Below are positions 9,629 through 21,421 of a DNA stretch of 64,000 nucleotides, piece after piece. The DNA is from Sclerotinia nivalis (lineage: Eukaryota > Ascomycota > Leotiomycetes > Helotiales > Sclerotiniaceae), in the NCBI GenBank assembly GCA_029531795.1, contig JAPEIS010000009.1, positions 558,001-622,000 on the forward strand. The letters are read 5' to 3'. Position numbers and translations under genes: made by a program. Position 1 is the stretch's first letter. Every line of letters begins with the position of its first letter. The notes under the pieces were generated by a model. It was not told the origin of the DNA. It made no database searches and saw only the letters and a list, made by a program, of their open reading frames with translations.

Positions 9629-12600
9629 TGTGACTTTCTTTCAGCGGTACATGCAACGACAGTTAATATAAATCTGGACATGGGCTTCGACTCATTGGCC
9701 TGCACTTTGGAGTACAGAAAAATAGCGTTGGATGGGTAAACATTGCATTATTGGAGTTTGGATTTGTGAGAACCAGTTATTGCATTATTAAAAACGTCGA
9801 TTTTTCTAACGTTAACGGCCGCTTGTTCATAGGAACGAAGGATCATATAGTATATACCCCCAACCGAAGACATTGTTTAATGAAGCCAAGATGAAAACGA
9901 GAGACGGTTCCCAATGGAAAAGTGAAGGGGTAATAAAATGTGTCACGGGTAGCACATGCTTGGAAGTTCTTATTCTTTCCAAGCTACTCACCCCCAACTA
10001 CCCCCATCGTCGCAACGCACTATTGCCGAGCTGTAGCGTAACTCGAAATCTTGTTCCCACTTCATTCAGAACCTATCGAAGCGAAACGGCACAATCGTCC
10101 ATCCAAGCATCGTGAGCAGATTCTAAAGATAGATGAATGGAACCGTCGAGTTAATATATCGTGTACCTTGAATAGCTGATTTTGTCCTTCACAGCGCATG
10201 GCTCGCATATATCTATATGATATACATATTGGATGTGATAGATAGGACATGTGACCCCTTCCCTTGAAAGTAATTGATGGAGATAAGTGTGTTACCTACT
10301 TATGCACGCACGTAGTAATGAGTGAAAATGTTGAAGAGTTCTTACATGATGTATTCCCACAAAAATCGAGAACCATGGGGATGGAACGGAATTTGTTTGG
10401 TCGATGACGGGAGTTGGTGGTACAATGTTTTGGCAAGCATTACCAGCTAGGACTCTTTGGGCCAAGAACGCGCATACGTGGTAGCTGGGAGATGAAGGGA
10501 TGGATATTGGATAGATGGAGATGAAGTCGGTGAGTGGGAAGTGGGAAGTGGGAAGCGAGTAGCGAGTCGGCTTTTCTCTTTGCAGATGAACGTTTTGTGA
10601 CAGATAGTTCATTGTTTGTTTGGGTGGGATGGCTTGGTTGGATGGGATCGGTTGAGTGGATTGGTTGATGTTCTGTGGGTGGATTATGTATGTATGTATC
10701 ACTGTTTGCTGCTAATGTATGATGTATGATGTATGATGTATAATGTATAATGTATGAATGCATATGCAATGTAGGAGCAGTAGTAGAGTAATTGCTTACT
10801 CCGTAGTATTTGCTCGAGTTCACAAGGAAAGAGAGGTTTGCTTCCTTAGTTTCTAGCTTTTTGGAGGGGAAAATGTTAGTGGGATGATTTCATTAGAGGA
10901 AATGGCAGAATTAGATTTTATTTTGATGTAAGATTTACATATATTTGGTAATGTATTATGCAAGTGAATAGTAGTAAGCCAAACAAATAGACTTTATAAA
11001 GAACTTGTCATACCAATATCCAATATCCTCGAGATCTGACAACTTCATTGTATGAAAATTCAAGAGATTGTTCGACAATTGAAATTGTCACAATATCAAA
11101 AGTCTACTTTTCTTTCTTTATAATTAAACCTCACTCAAATCTTTTATTTAATTATGTGGCTGTGCAATTAATCTCAAATGTGGCTTTATAACAAAATATC
11201 AAATTCACCATCTATCTCCTACGACACTACTTACTAGTTTTACCCGCTCAACTTTTTTTGGGAAAAAGCTTCTTATGCTTGATCTGATGAACACTAAAAC
11301 TTTCCCCGCGCAACAAGAAAAAGACGCAATAATTGCAACAACAAACCTCGTTCCTGCCACGCGGCGTTCAAGCTTGAAAGAAAAAGTTTTGGTGATACTG
11401 ATATTGTACTCTCTCTGATTCAAAATTGAGTACAAAGATCTTCTATTGATTTACCATTTTCAAAGGTAATTTGTTTGATCGGGTCAAAATCCAACTCAAA
11501 TCCAACTTAAAGAAACCAATTGATATACTCATCTCAGCTTATCCGTTTCTACCCATCCACCCAACCGCCCAACACCCACCACCACCACCACCACAACCAC
11601 CTTTCCTCCCAAAATCCTTTCATCCGCCATAGCACACAAGCTAAGTGCAATTTCAATTCGCAATTCGTCGAACCCCGCCGTGTTAATCTGCAACCTTTCC
11701 AAATCTCTCCCATACGAGGCGAAAAAGATTTATATAGGTTCCAATTGAAAAAGGAAAACACGAAGCCCTGACCGCTCGAAATACAAAGGACGGCGAATAC
11801 CCATTTCCAATATATCGATTTTGAAGTGACACGCAGAAAGGGATAGGATAATTCAATTGCATCAGTAGTGAAAGGCATTTTATTTGGGCATCAATGCGAT
11901 TGCGGTGGGACTAGCTCGCGGATACTTGCAGCACTATTCAGTAACACAACGTTCGATTATTACATTTGCGCATTCCCTCCAGCACGAGAGAGGAGGCTTG
12001 GTGGAAGGAGTAGGTTCTCCGCGTGACTATACGTGTGTGGATGTAGTGATTTACGAGGGACTACCTAGGTTTTGGATTGGTTAAAAAAAAAAAGAATCGA
12101 AGCAAGATTGTCAAAAAGGGAAGGGTGAGATTTTGGATCCAAGGAAATTACGAGAAATACGGAGCGGCCGAGTCGGGCAAACCTACCTGGTTTCTGGGAA
12201 GGAATTACGGAAGAGTGAATTGGGCCGGTGAAATAGCGGTGCATGCGAACGCGTGCTGGTGCTCGGATAGGCACGCGGCGAAACGTGGTAAGGGATTGAA
12301 ATACGCGGGTACTTACATTGCGGCAAGAATTTATTTCGGAGCATCGCTAGGATTACCTTTTGTGGCATTAAGATTGCTCGCAGACGCAAGAAGGTGGTAG
12401 AAGTGTGCGCTGGAAGTGTGGGAGTGAGGAAACAAGGTCATTGTGCATTGTTGCTGGACGGGCGGTTCACGGCACCATCCTGTGTTGCCTTGGTTGTGCG
12501 ACGAGGCTGCTGCAGCAGGGCTCCTCTTCAAGGATTGGCGAGGGAGGTTGACTGGGGCTTCTATTGATTGGGGTGTGGTGTCGCAGAAACGAGCTAGCTT

Positions 12601-12634
12601 CTGCACAAGTACCAAGTGAGGTATTTAAGACAGG
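9629..12634. other. Long intergenic region and upstream leader of the ERT1-type gene
   Basis: No gene can be supported. From about 10400 to 10760 the sequence is low-complexity. From 11500 to 12630 it is probably promoter and 5' leader of the downstream regulator. An open frame at 12077-12400 (+) contains no ATG at all and is rejected as coding. Confidence 0.5.
10713..10757. repeat. ATGTATG-type microsatellite
   Basis: Six tandem, slightly varied ATGTATG/ATGTATA units lie in gene-free DNA. No function is suggested. Confidence 0.8.
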
Positions 12635-14950
12635 ATGTCGGGAGAAACTGAGATAGATGATCCTGAGGTTTCGGATGGCGCTTCGGAGAACGATTATAGT
12701 GATCATGAGCAAGAGCTTGATGTTGTAGGAAAAGAGGACGATAATCAGGAAATGGCGGAACAAAAAGTAAGACCGGACGGTGATGAGAATGGGAATACTG
12801 TGGGAGCAGCGGCTACAGCTACAAAACCGAAGTTCGATCCTAAAGATCCGCTGAGACCTAGAAGAAAGAAGGCAAGAAGAGCTTGTTTTGCTTGTCAACG
12901 AGCTCATTTGACTTGTGGTATGTTTGTTTTTCTCAAGGCTTCATTTTCAGGCTATTTTTTGTGCCAAAGCCTTACATTTCATCAACATTTTTCAACATTT
13001 TTTATCACCATCTTCAACCTTTTCAGTGAAATTTGCTACATGTGCTAAGAATGAATTCAATAGGTGACGAGCGTCCATGTCAACGTTGTATCAAACGAGG
13101 TTTAGCAGATGCTTGCCAGGATGGCGTCAGGAAGAAAGCAAAGTATCTTCACGATGCTCCACCAGAAGCTCTTAGACCCGTTTTAGGACCAACTTACAAT
13201 CAGCAAGTGAGCAACAATCGAGCAACAGCCGCATCAACTCCAACGGAACCTTCACCTGGTATGGGGAACTTTTTCTCCCAGCCTGACACTTCGCCATCTT
13301 ATCCACTTTTTGCAGCTAATCAACAAGGTCAAATGCCACCGCCATTGCAGAATCGACTCTCTTTTGGAAGTAATCAGCCGTCGCCGATATCTCCAACTTT
13401 CCATACAGTAGGAAATCGGCCAACTGGAATGCAAGGAATTTCTCTGCCGCAAGTTTCAAATGATTCTCATACGGCATTTGGTGGTGGTGCATTTTTCGAT
13501 CCCAGTAATCCAGCACTGTTTAACTTTGACCTAGAAGGATTGAATTTCGGAAATCACTATGGAGCACTGGAATTTGGAATGCTCGGGCATATGGCATCAG
13601 GCTCAGCAGAAACACCACCACAAGATTCAACTGCAGGGATGCCACAAAATGTTGGCGACCTGGGCTATAACAACAATCCAGCATTCAGTAATAACCCGCC
13701 CTTCAATCAGATCTATTCCCACGATACATTACCTGATTTTGCTGTAGGTATGGACAGGCAAAATGGAGGAAATGTTTTCGCCAACAATAACCTACATCAT
13801 GGTTTACCTCATGCGTACGCAATAGCAACAGGTGGTAGTCAACACAGTCCTAGCACTGATGCAAGTCCTGCGGCAAGTACAATGGGATTTGAGAGCTCAC
13901 CCACTACTACTAATTACCCAGCACCGCCAGGTGCTCACAGACCAGCAAAACGACAAGATACGAAATCTGGACCCTCGGGAAAGCTTGGACCATCATCAGC
14001 CCTTGGAAAGAGGAATCGGGATCCTTCATCTATTTACGATACAGTTCACGAACCTTATTCCTATACTACCGGCTTTCATAGCCTGACTGCTTTCATTCAA
14101 AAGCGATTCTCTCCAAACAAGACACTTCGAATAGCAAAATCCCTCGCTTCCATTCGACCATCCTTCATCTCTTGTACAAAAACACTTAATCGACAAGATT
14201 TGGTCTTTATGGAGAAGTGCTTTCAAAGGACCCTATTCGAGTATGAAGATTTCATGTTGAATTGCTGCACGCCAACACTAGTCTGTCGAAGGACTGGAGA
14301 AATAGCCGCTGTCAATAAAGAATTTACCCTCTTAACTGGATGGAAAAAGGAAGTCCTCCTGGGCAACGAGTCGAATCTTAATATTAATACAGGAAATAGC
14401 GGTGCCTCGTCTTCAGGGAGTTCAGGTCGAGGAAGTTTCACGACCCCTAGAATGCGCCCCATAAACCTTGCCGACTCGAAAACGAGTAGTAAACCTCAAC
14501 CGATCTTCCTCGCCGAACTTTTAGACGATGATAGCGTCATTGAATTCTACGAAGATTTTGCAAGATTAGCATTTGGGGACAGTAGGGGAAGTGTTACGAC
14601 TCGTTACAAGCTCCTTAGATATCAAACTGCGAAGGATAATTCCCAATCTCCTGAAGGCGACAAGGGTAAGCGGAAAGATATTGTTGGGTTTAATGGCGCT
14701 GGTATTGGTGGAATGGGTAATAGGATAAAGGAAATTGATGCGACGCATGGGATTGAGACTCTACAACCGGATGGAAAGGTGGATTGTAGTTCTTGTTGGG
14801 CGATTAAGAGAGATGTCTTTGATATTCCAATGTTGATTGTTATGAATGTGAGTATTTCTTTTTGTTTGTGTTGGAAGGGGCCGGATGAAAGCGGGGAATA
14901 ATGATGAAAAGATGAAAGCTAACGGTCTGTAGTTCCTTCCTTGCATCTAG
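12635..14950 (+). CDS. ERT1: Zn2Cys6 transcription activator of gluconeogenesis (AcuK/ERT1 family)
   Basis: Nuclear regulator of gluconeogenic genes (PEP carboxykinase, fructose-1,6-bisphosphatase) and respiratory carbon use. Exons 12635-12917, 13064-14847 and 14933-14950 give 694 aa. The zinc cluster has all six cysteines at 84, 87, 94, 100, 103 and 112, and intron 1 splits it right after the third. PRRKKARRA precedes it and [15 protein letters not shown] follows, which is diagnostic of this family. A long Gly/Asn/Pro-rich middle leads to a PAS-like region (PFxYxxGFHxL-type start, then [56 protein letters not shown]). The tiny last exon supplies FLPCI after [17 protein letters not shown], matching the family C-terminus. 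Without that splice the protein would gain an unrelated tail. Confidence 0.93.
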
Positions 14951-16720
14951 ACTTTACCCACATATTATTCTATGCCACCTTACCCTCCTTCCTCCGCATC
15001 AAAATAACACCCTTTTAAAGTCACGCGATTCGATACTTTTCCTCCCCCTACATACCTTCGACTTCACAACTCCCTTCCACACGACTTCATTTCATTATTT
15101 GTTTGTGTTTGCATGCATGCATAAGGCTCGGGGCAAAAAATGGCGCAAGCTTGTTTGGGTTCTTTTTTGGGACTTGGTCTTGGATATAATGGGGATTTGA
15201 AGGGAAATGAAATGGATTGGAATTCTTCGCATGCATTTACATTTTTGGACATCGACGAAATTTGATCTTATATATCCTTTCTTGGAAAGGTGGATTGATG
15301 AAATGAGAGGATAAGATGAAGGAGGTTTCTTTCATGGTATGATTAAATATATTGGGGCTTTGTTTGTGAATACTTTTGGGGATTCTTTTTCGCTGGATTT
15401 ATATTCATATTCATATTGATATGCATATTATTGGATTTTTATTCGCGTTGCATACATTTTGGGCATGGATTATGGATGGGTTTTGGTTTGGATGGATGGA
15501 TTTTTTGGGATGGGATTGGGTATGGGATGCAATGCATGGTATATGATATGATATGGATATGAATATCGAGGAGGATATTTTAGCTGACGGATCTGGATGG
15601 AATATGAGAGATGGAAAGGCAGAGGATGATAAAATAAAATGGGAAAAGGAGATAGGACAAGAGTGGGTGGTGGTTGTTGGTGGATTGGGTGGGTTAAGAC
15701 TAAGACTGGGGAAGGAATATTTGGGGTATGGGGATGGGGATGGGGATGAGAATGGGGAATGGAAATGGGAATACTTATGTATTTAGAATGGGGATTAAAT
15801 GAATTGGGTTGAAGCGGTTGAAGAGATGATGAAGTAAGATGTTGATGTTGATTTTGATGTTGAGTTGATGGAATAGGAAGAATGTATGGATGGATATGAG
15901 GTTGATTGAAGACGTGAATGAGGATGAGGATGACGATGACGATGAGAACGATGACGATGAGAATGATACCATATTTGATTTGCCCCTATGATCTGATCTG
16001 GATTTAAGCTTGATCATCTTTCAACATGATGATTGATAATGATAATGATAATGATAATGACAATGATGGTATATCCAATCCGATTCCAATCCAAATTCCA
16101 AATCCACATTCAAATCCCGGAAAAACTCCAATGCTATGCTAAAATATACAAGTAAGTATATCCCCAAGTATATCCATCCCTCCGACCTATCTAAAACCCC
16201 CCTGTTTGATATGTTTTGGTCCAGCTAGCTCGTAATTCATATACACCCTTCCTTTCGTTTCCCATCCCTTCCCCCCTTTCCCATACCATTCCAAACCCAA
16301 CTCTTTTCTTTTTTTCCTCTTTTTTCTTTTTCTTTTTTCAGCAGTGGGAATCTAAACCTCGTAAAACCATCAGGTTACCGTCCTTTGTGCATTCATTCCA
16401 TGCATTCATTCATATCTCATCCCATCGACCGTATCTAGCGTACGTAAATAGGAGAGCGCGCCTTTTTCGCTTCGTGGATCTGTTCATAACACCCTAATAT
16501 TCATGATTGATTCCCTGATTTTCGTTTTCATGTATGCGCAATCATGGTCATGAGCTTGATCATGATCATGCAGATTATCCGTTCGTTCATCCACCCTTTC
16601 GTTCATTCATTCATTCGATGCCTCATAAGCATGCACATCCAACTCCCAACTCCTAAACCCTCACCCAATCCAATTTTTCGCCCTCCTTCAAACCTCAACC
16701 TTAATCCTAACACGCATCCC
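14951..16720. other. Intergenic, low-complexity
   Basis: From 15300 to 16060 the + strand is strongly G/T/A-biased with GGATGG, GGGGAT and GATGAT runs, so it yields accidental open frames such as 15553-15786. I support no protein here. It probably holds the 3' UTRs of the flanking genes. Confidence 0.5.
16035..16060. repeat. GATAAT microsatellite (TGATAA array)
   Basis: Tandem GATAAT units give four TGATAA hexamers, each matching the fungal GATA-factor consensus HGATAR. This may be only a microsatellite; see the matching array at 17248-17302. Confidence 0.75.
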
Positions 16721-16879
16721 CTAATCATCCGCCAAACTCCCCGAACTCTCCGTACTCCCCGATACGGTGGAACTTTCCCCTCGAGCTTTCTGTACTAATC
16801 TGTAGATGCCGTAGGCGATGAGGGCGAGGATTAGAAAGAGGATGATGATTATTATGGCGATTACGTCGTTTTCTTGCAT
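16721..16879 (-). CDS. Candidate 52-aa single-pass membrane microprotein
   Basis: An ATG at 16879-16877 in a good context (CACCAAAATGC) opens 52 codons ending at TAG (16723-16721). The peptide has a short acidic N-terminus (MQENDV), an unbroken hydrophobic stretch at residues 7-26 (I, L, F, A, Y), then a basic stop-transfer segment (RLVQKARG) and a Ser/Gly/Thr-rich acidic tail ending ADD. That is a textbook Nout-Cin single-pass topology. The reading frame is clearly non-random although it sits in a 3.9-kb stretch with no other supported gene. I do not recognise a family. Small fungal membrane subunits and regulators look like this, but no function can be assigned. A two-exon protein is possible, since a GTAAGT lies on this strand near 17450. 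Confidence 0.55.
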   Translation of the reverse strand: MQENDVIAIIIIILFLILALIAYGIYRLVQKARGESSTVSGSTESSGSLADD

Positions 16880-17247
16880 TTTGGTGTTTGTGTGAGGGGG
16901 TGGATTGTGTGAGAGGTGAGGTGAATTGAATTGAGGTTGGATGTTTTATTGGAGTTTTTTAATATGAGGGTTGGTTGTGATGAGATAGATGAGTAGATGA
17001 GATGAGTAGATATGTGAATATGCGAATCTAGAATTAATATTAGTATATATATCATTTGAAAAACGGGAAAAGTAAGTAAATAACTATTCACATACCTTAA
17101 TTTCTCAATCCCAATCAATTATTCGAATAAATTTATCCAAAAATAAAACTTAGATGCAATTGCAACTCTTACTCGAATAATACAATATCGGTGTAGAATA
17201 GAGAGGTAGGAATAAACAAACAATCCTACAGCTACAGCTTGCGATAA

Positions 17248-17302
17248 GATCTGATAATGATCTGATAATGATCTGATAATGATCTGATAATGATCTGATA
17301 AT
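17248..17302. promoter_or_regulatory. Array of five 11-bp units, each with a GATA-factor site
   Basis: GATCTGATAAT is repeated five times without error. Each unit contains TGATAA (HGATAR), and a CGATAAG lies just before the array at 17243. The array is about 370 bp upstream of the smORF on the minus strand. Nitrogen (AreA), iron (SreA) and light (WC) GATA factors bind such sites. The regulatory role is inferred; the repeat itself is seen directly. Confidence 0.5.
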
Positions 17303-18039
17303 GATATGTATGATATTGATAAAAAATCCCGAAGAATGCGGAAAGGTACTTGAATAAGACTTTAACTGAGGAATGGAAGAAGAGCAGGAAGAAAAAAAAA
17401 GAGGTGAGAGGAAAATGGAAAAGAGGTTCTTGTAACACTTACTTACTTACGGGTTGGGTTGTCCTGCCATCTACTTTTTTTTGTGATGTGAGGTGGTGAC
17501 AGGGGGTTGGGAAATGGGAAAATAAGAGGCGGGGAGATTTGATTGATTGATGGTTTGTTTGATTTGATGGTGTTGGCGGCTGGAATTGTGTTTATTTTAT
17601 TGGTGAGTATAGATACAATTTTGTATTCTCGTATAACACTTGTTATGATATCTTATTTTATTCATATTGTAAGGTTATTATTTCCTCTTCATCTTCTTCT
17701 CTCTCTCTCAGAAATAATAAGCATTGACAACCCATCATCCTTCCCTCATCACCGCGTTAACCTTCTTTACCTCGCTTCCCAGCCACCTTCTTATACACTT
17801 TCATACACTTTCATACACTTTATACTTTTTATACTTACTATAACCTTCGTACAAAATAGCCAATTTCTTTTCTTCTTTCCATCTTATAAATCTTCATCTA
17901 TCACCGGAAAATAGGTACAGATAGTATCATATATATACCTAGTAGATAGATCCAAGAGTTGATCCAACAAGCGGCTCTTCACAATCCTAATATCTGTCTG
18001 TACAAATACCAAATCACCATGCAACTTTGCGCTTAAAGG

Positions 18040-18078
18040 TACAAAAATACAAAAATACAAAAATACAAAAATACAAAG
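18040..18078. repeat. (ACAAAAAT)n tandem repeat
   Basis: About four perfect 8-bp units in a gene-free stretch. No function is suggested. Confidence 0.8.
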
Positions 18079-18864
18079 GTACAAGGAAGATTACCTAGCT
18101 ATCTATGTACAAGAAACTTGAAGGAAGGTAGGACTTGCCTACCTCCGTACGGAGGAGGGGTGGAGGGAGGGAATGCTGTATCTAGCCGTTGCCAGGTGGA
18201 AAGGAGAATTTTTGGTATTTATTTGATTGTACTGATGTACGTAATTGATGGCTGAGATGATGTTTGTTTGATATGTATGGGCTTGTACTTTGGATTTGGA
18301 TTTGTACTTGCGAAGATTCGTAATTTATATCTGTATTTATATTTAACAAACGAACCGACGGAACAGGAGTGAAAATAGCAAGCAGGATGTGATTAAGTTC
18401 TAAAACAATAGGATTTCCAAGTTGATGTATGGAAACGGAAGTGGAAACAGAGATTTATATTTAGAATTTTCTTAATCTTGACATTGATGCAAGAGATTGT
18501 TCCTGCATGTTTGATCATTGATGGTCAATTGAGAATTGGATGGGTTGTGACCTTGACTTTAACTTTGACTTCGTAGGAAATACCAAGACAAGGCGAAAAA
18601 ACAGCCTTATTAGAAATAAACCCCCAATCCGATAATGTCAGCCTTGCTTAGTCTATCTTCAACCCCACCATTACGCAGCTAGCTAGCTGTCCGGAGTACA
18701 ATTATAATCAATCAATCATTTATTTAGTCATTCATCTCACCCAATAATAAATATCTCCATCCCCAATATTCTCCAGCAGCATCTACTTTTAATTCCTCTC
18801 AAATTTCAGCTCTCACCCTCACTCTCACTCCCAGCTCTCAATCTCAACTCTCACCACAACAAAA

Positions 18865-19534
18865 ATGTCAACCAAAGAACCCCGCCCCCAAGTAATCGGT
18901 CCAGAAAGCGGTCCCGAACCTCCGTACCCTTTACGCATGCAAGGCGAGGTAGTATCAGGATTTGGTCGCGGCTCAAAAGAAGTATATTCTATTCCCCCTT
19001 CCCCTTCTTATCATAAACATAAAATCTACCCATCAAATCTACACTACAAACAATAAACTAACACACCAATAGCTCGGTATCCCCACGGCCAATATTCCCG
19101 TAACAAACGTCCCTTGGATCGACACCGCTCCCTCAGGCGTCTACTTCGGCTACGCAGCTCTGGACCTCCCAGCTTCGCACCCTGATCTGCAAACCTCCCC
19201 TTCCCCCACCCTATCCCCCTCCCCCTCCCCAACAACCCGCCTCTACCCCATGGTAATGTCCATCGGCTACAACCCCTTCTACCGCAACAGCGTGCGATCC
19301 GCCGAAGTCCACCTCCTGCACACCTTCACGCACGATTTCTACGGATCGCAAATGCGCGTTAAGATCTTGGGGTACATTAGGCCGGAATTGGATTATGTGG
19401 ATCGGGAAAGTTTGGTCAGGGATATAGAGATGGATATTGAGGTTGCGAGGAGGAGTTTGGGGAGGGAGAAGTGGGGAGTGCAGAAGGAGGGGATGGATGG
19501 GTGGTTATTGGGGGTTGGGGGGGAGGAGAAGTAG
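18865..19534 (+). CDS. FMN1: Riboflavin kinase
   Basis: Phosphorylates riboflavin to FMN with ATP. Two exons, 18865-18981 and 19073-19534 (intron 91 nt), encode 192 aa. [24 protein letters not shown] spans the splice and forms the family nucleotide/flavin loop with the PTAN motif. Then come [20 protein letters not shown] and [14 protein letters not shown], whose Glu-x-His strand is the riboflavin-kinase hallmark, and [20 protein letters not shown]. There is no FAD-synthetase domain, so this is the monofunctional eukaryotic type. A Ser/Pro-rich loop ([11 protein letters not shown]) between the beta strands is longer than in yeast Fmn1. The gene converges on CDK1. Confidence 0.96.
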
Positions 19535-20263
19535 CGGGGTTTTGGATAGGAAGTGGAAGGGAGGGGAACAGGAGGAGGAGAGGGGAAGATAGATGAATAG
19601 ATGGATGAATAGATGGATGAATAGATGGACAGAGTGACAGTGGTAGAACAAGCGGAGGCGTTTGGGAAATAGATGGTAGAATAATTATTAGATGGATACG
19701 TTATAAAAGCAGACCAAAGATATGCACACAATTTCGCAATACACATTTTAAAAGAATATCACATCTCACTCATATACCATCAAAAGCAATCTGGAAAAAT
19801 GTGTATTTTTATTCTTTTTGTACAACTACAAGCGTCAAAAATGGATCGCAGGCACGCCAGAAAGATACCACCCATTACTTGCCCATCTGCCTATAAACAC
19901 TCGCAAAATGCAAGTATAAAAAACAAAAAGGCTTGCAGAAAGCATAGGGCAGTAAAATAGAATAAATTAAAGAAAAACGAAAAAAATGTAGCTTGTAACC
20001 AGCCTTAAAAGTGTGTATCCCACCCAACCCCGTTCTTAATAAAACCCCCTCCATGCATGCAATTCTTATCCTGAAGCTCATGGCTATTTTATGTATAGCT
20101 ATAAGCTCTATTCATTCATCTTTTTCTCGCCCGCCCTAACATTCATTCGTTTCGTCCAGTGCTCTTCACATCCCGTTGTCCTTCATATCATAAATCATCT
20201 CAGCTCATCTTGCCACAAACTCATAATCATCCAATGTATGCTTTTATTGGTATGCTTCAGTCC
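19535..20263. other. Convergent 3' region between riboflavin kinase and CDK1
   Basis: Contains a GATGAATAGATG-type tandem repeat at about 19590-19629 and otherwise plain A/T-rich 3' flanking sequence. No gene is seen. Confidence 0.5.
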
Positions 20264-21421
20264 TCAGTGGTATCCATTTGTGGGTTTGTATGTGGCTCCT
20301 AAGCCTCGTCCAGAGTATGCTGAGCTTCCTTCCTCGAAATATGGGTGTGCGCATGCTTGCTTGGCAGAAATACGCCCAGCTGGGTCATAGACAAGCATCA
20401 ATTCGAGAAGGTCCAGTCCATTATCATCGAGATTCGTGCAAAGGGGTTGGCTCATGTCGCGTTGCCATTTGGGGAATGATGGCTTGAAATCGGGGAAACA
20501 AGTCTTGTCGCTTACACCGGGCCATTCTTGATCATTGGGTGTACCTAAAAGCCTAGAAATATGTTAGCTAGCTGAAGTCAATGAGAATTTGAAAAGTTGG
20601 GTTTCTTACTTGAAGATCTTGAAGATTTCGTCAATTTCAGAATCACCAGGGAATAATGGTTTTCTTGTACACATCTCTGCGAAAATACATCCAACAGACC
20701 ACATATCAACGCCAGTAGAGTATTGTCGACCTCCAAGAAGAATTTCAGGAGCACGGTACCATAAGGTAACGACTTCGTGGGTATATGTTCGAAGAGGTAC
20801 ACCAAAAGCACGAGCAAGACCAAAATCTGCAAGCTTAAGATTACCTTCTCGGTCAATGAGCAAATTCTGTGGCTTCAAATCTCGGTGAAGAACTCGATGT
20901 GCGTGACAATATCGAATACCTTCGCACAATTGACTCATGAATTTCTTAACCATAGCATCACCCAAACCCAATCTACCCAAGTCTGGACCGGATCCTTCCG
21001 GTAAAGCTCTACCTCTACCACCATCAGCAACTGGAAGAGCCTCCATATATTTCTTGAGATCAAGGTCGAGGAATTCGAAGACGAGGTATAGTTTATGACC
21101 ATCTGCGTGAACGATATTAAGGAGTCGAACAATATTTGGATCATTCATCTCCTTGAGAAGAGAAATCTCTCTAATGGCGGTACTAGGAACTCCTTCATCT
21201 TCAGCCTCGAGTCGAATCTTCTTCAAAGCAACGATACGTCCCGGGTGGGAAAGGTCCTTGGCCTTGTAAACAACACCATAGGTACCTGCGCGTGGATAAT
21301 GTTAGTAGAAAGTACAGCGTTGTCTAGTAAACAAAAGACTCTTCGCTATGTTTTTGCTGAGGGCTTGGCGCATATAGAACATACCCTCTCCAATCTTCTC
21401 CAACTTTTGGTAATTCTCCAT
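20264..21421 (-). CDS. CDK1: Cyclin-dependent kinase 1 (Cdc2/Cdc28/NimX)
   Basis: Master cell-cycle Ser/Thr kinase. Exons on the minus strand are 21421-21385, 21285-20610 and 20552-20264, coding 333 aa. The first 37-nt exon ends inside the glycine loop (GEG|TYG), so the inhibitory T14 and Y15 sit at the start of exon 2. Catalytic K34, the PSTAIRE cyclin helix at 46-52, HRDLKPQN with D148, DFG at 166-168 and the activating T181 in YTHEVVT are all present. [12 protein letters not shown] and [13 protein letters not shown] (across intron 2) complete the fold. Residues 97-121 form a Gly/Arg-rich insertion absent from yeast Cdc28. The gene is divergent from the ALKBH1-like gene. Confidence 0.98.

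Larger units (their letters stand above)
16880..18864. other. Intergenic, AT-rich, with tandem repeats
   Basis: This is upstream sequence of both the smORF (-) and riboflavin kinase (+). It contains the TGATAA array and an ACAAAAAT repeat, both listed separately. No protein gene can be supported. Confidence 0.5.

Noticed and set aside
10292..10823. Overlapping 127- and 136-codon minus-strand frames
   Set aside because: They translate microsatellite-like DNA into His/Ile/Ser-rich low complexity in two frames at once.
12077..12400. 107-codon open frame upstream of the ERT1-type gene
   Set aside because: It begins at TTG, contains no ATG at all, and lies in the probable leader or promoter. Composition is not protein-like.
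15553..15786. 77-codon ATG frame
   Set aside because: Encoded by a G-rich low-complexity run that gives GDGDGDENG-type sequence. No family, start context or conservation signal.
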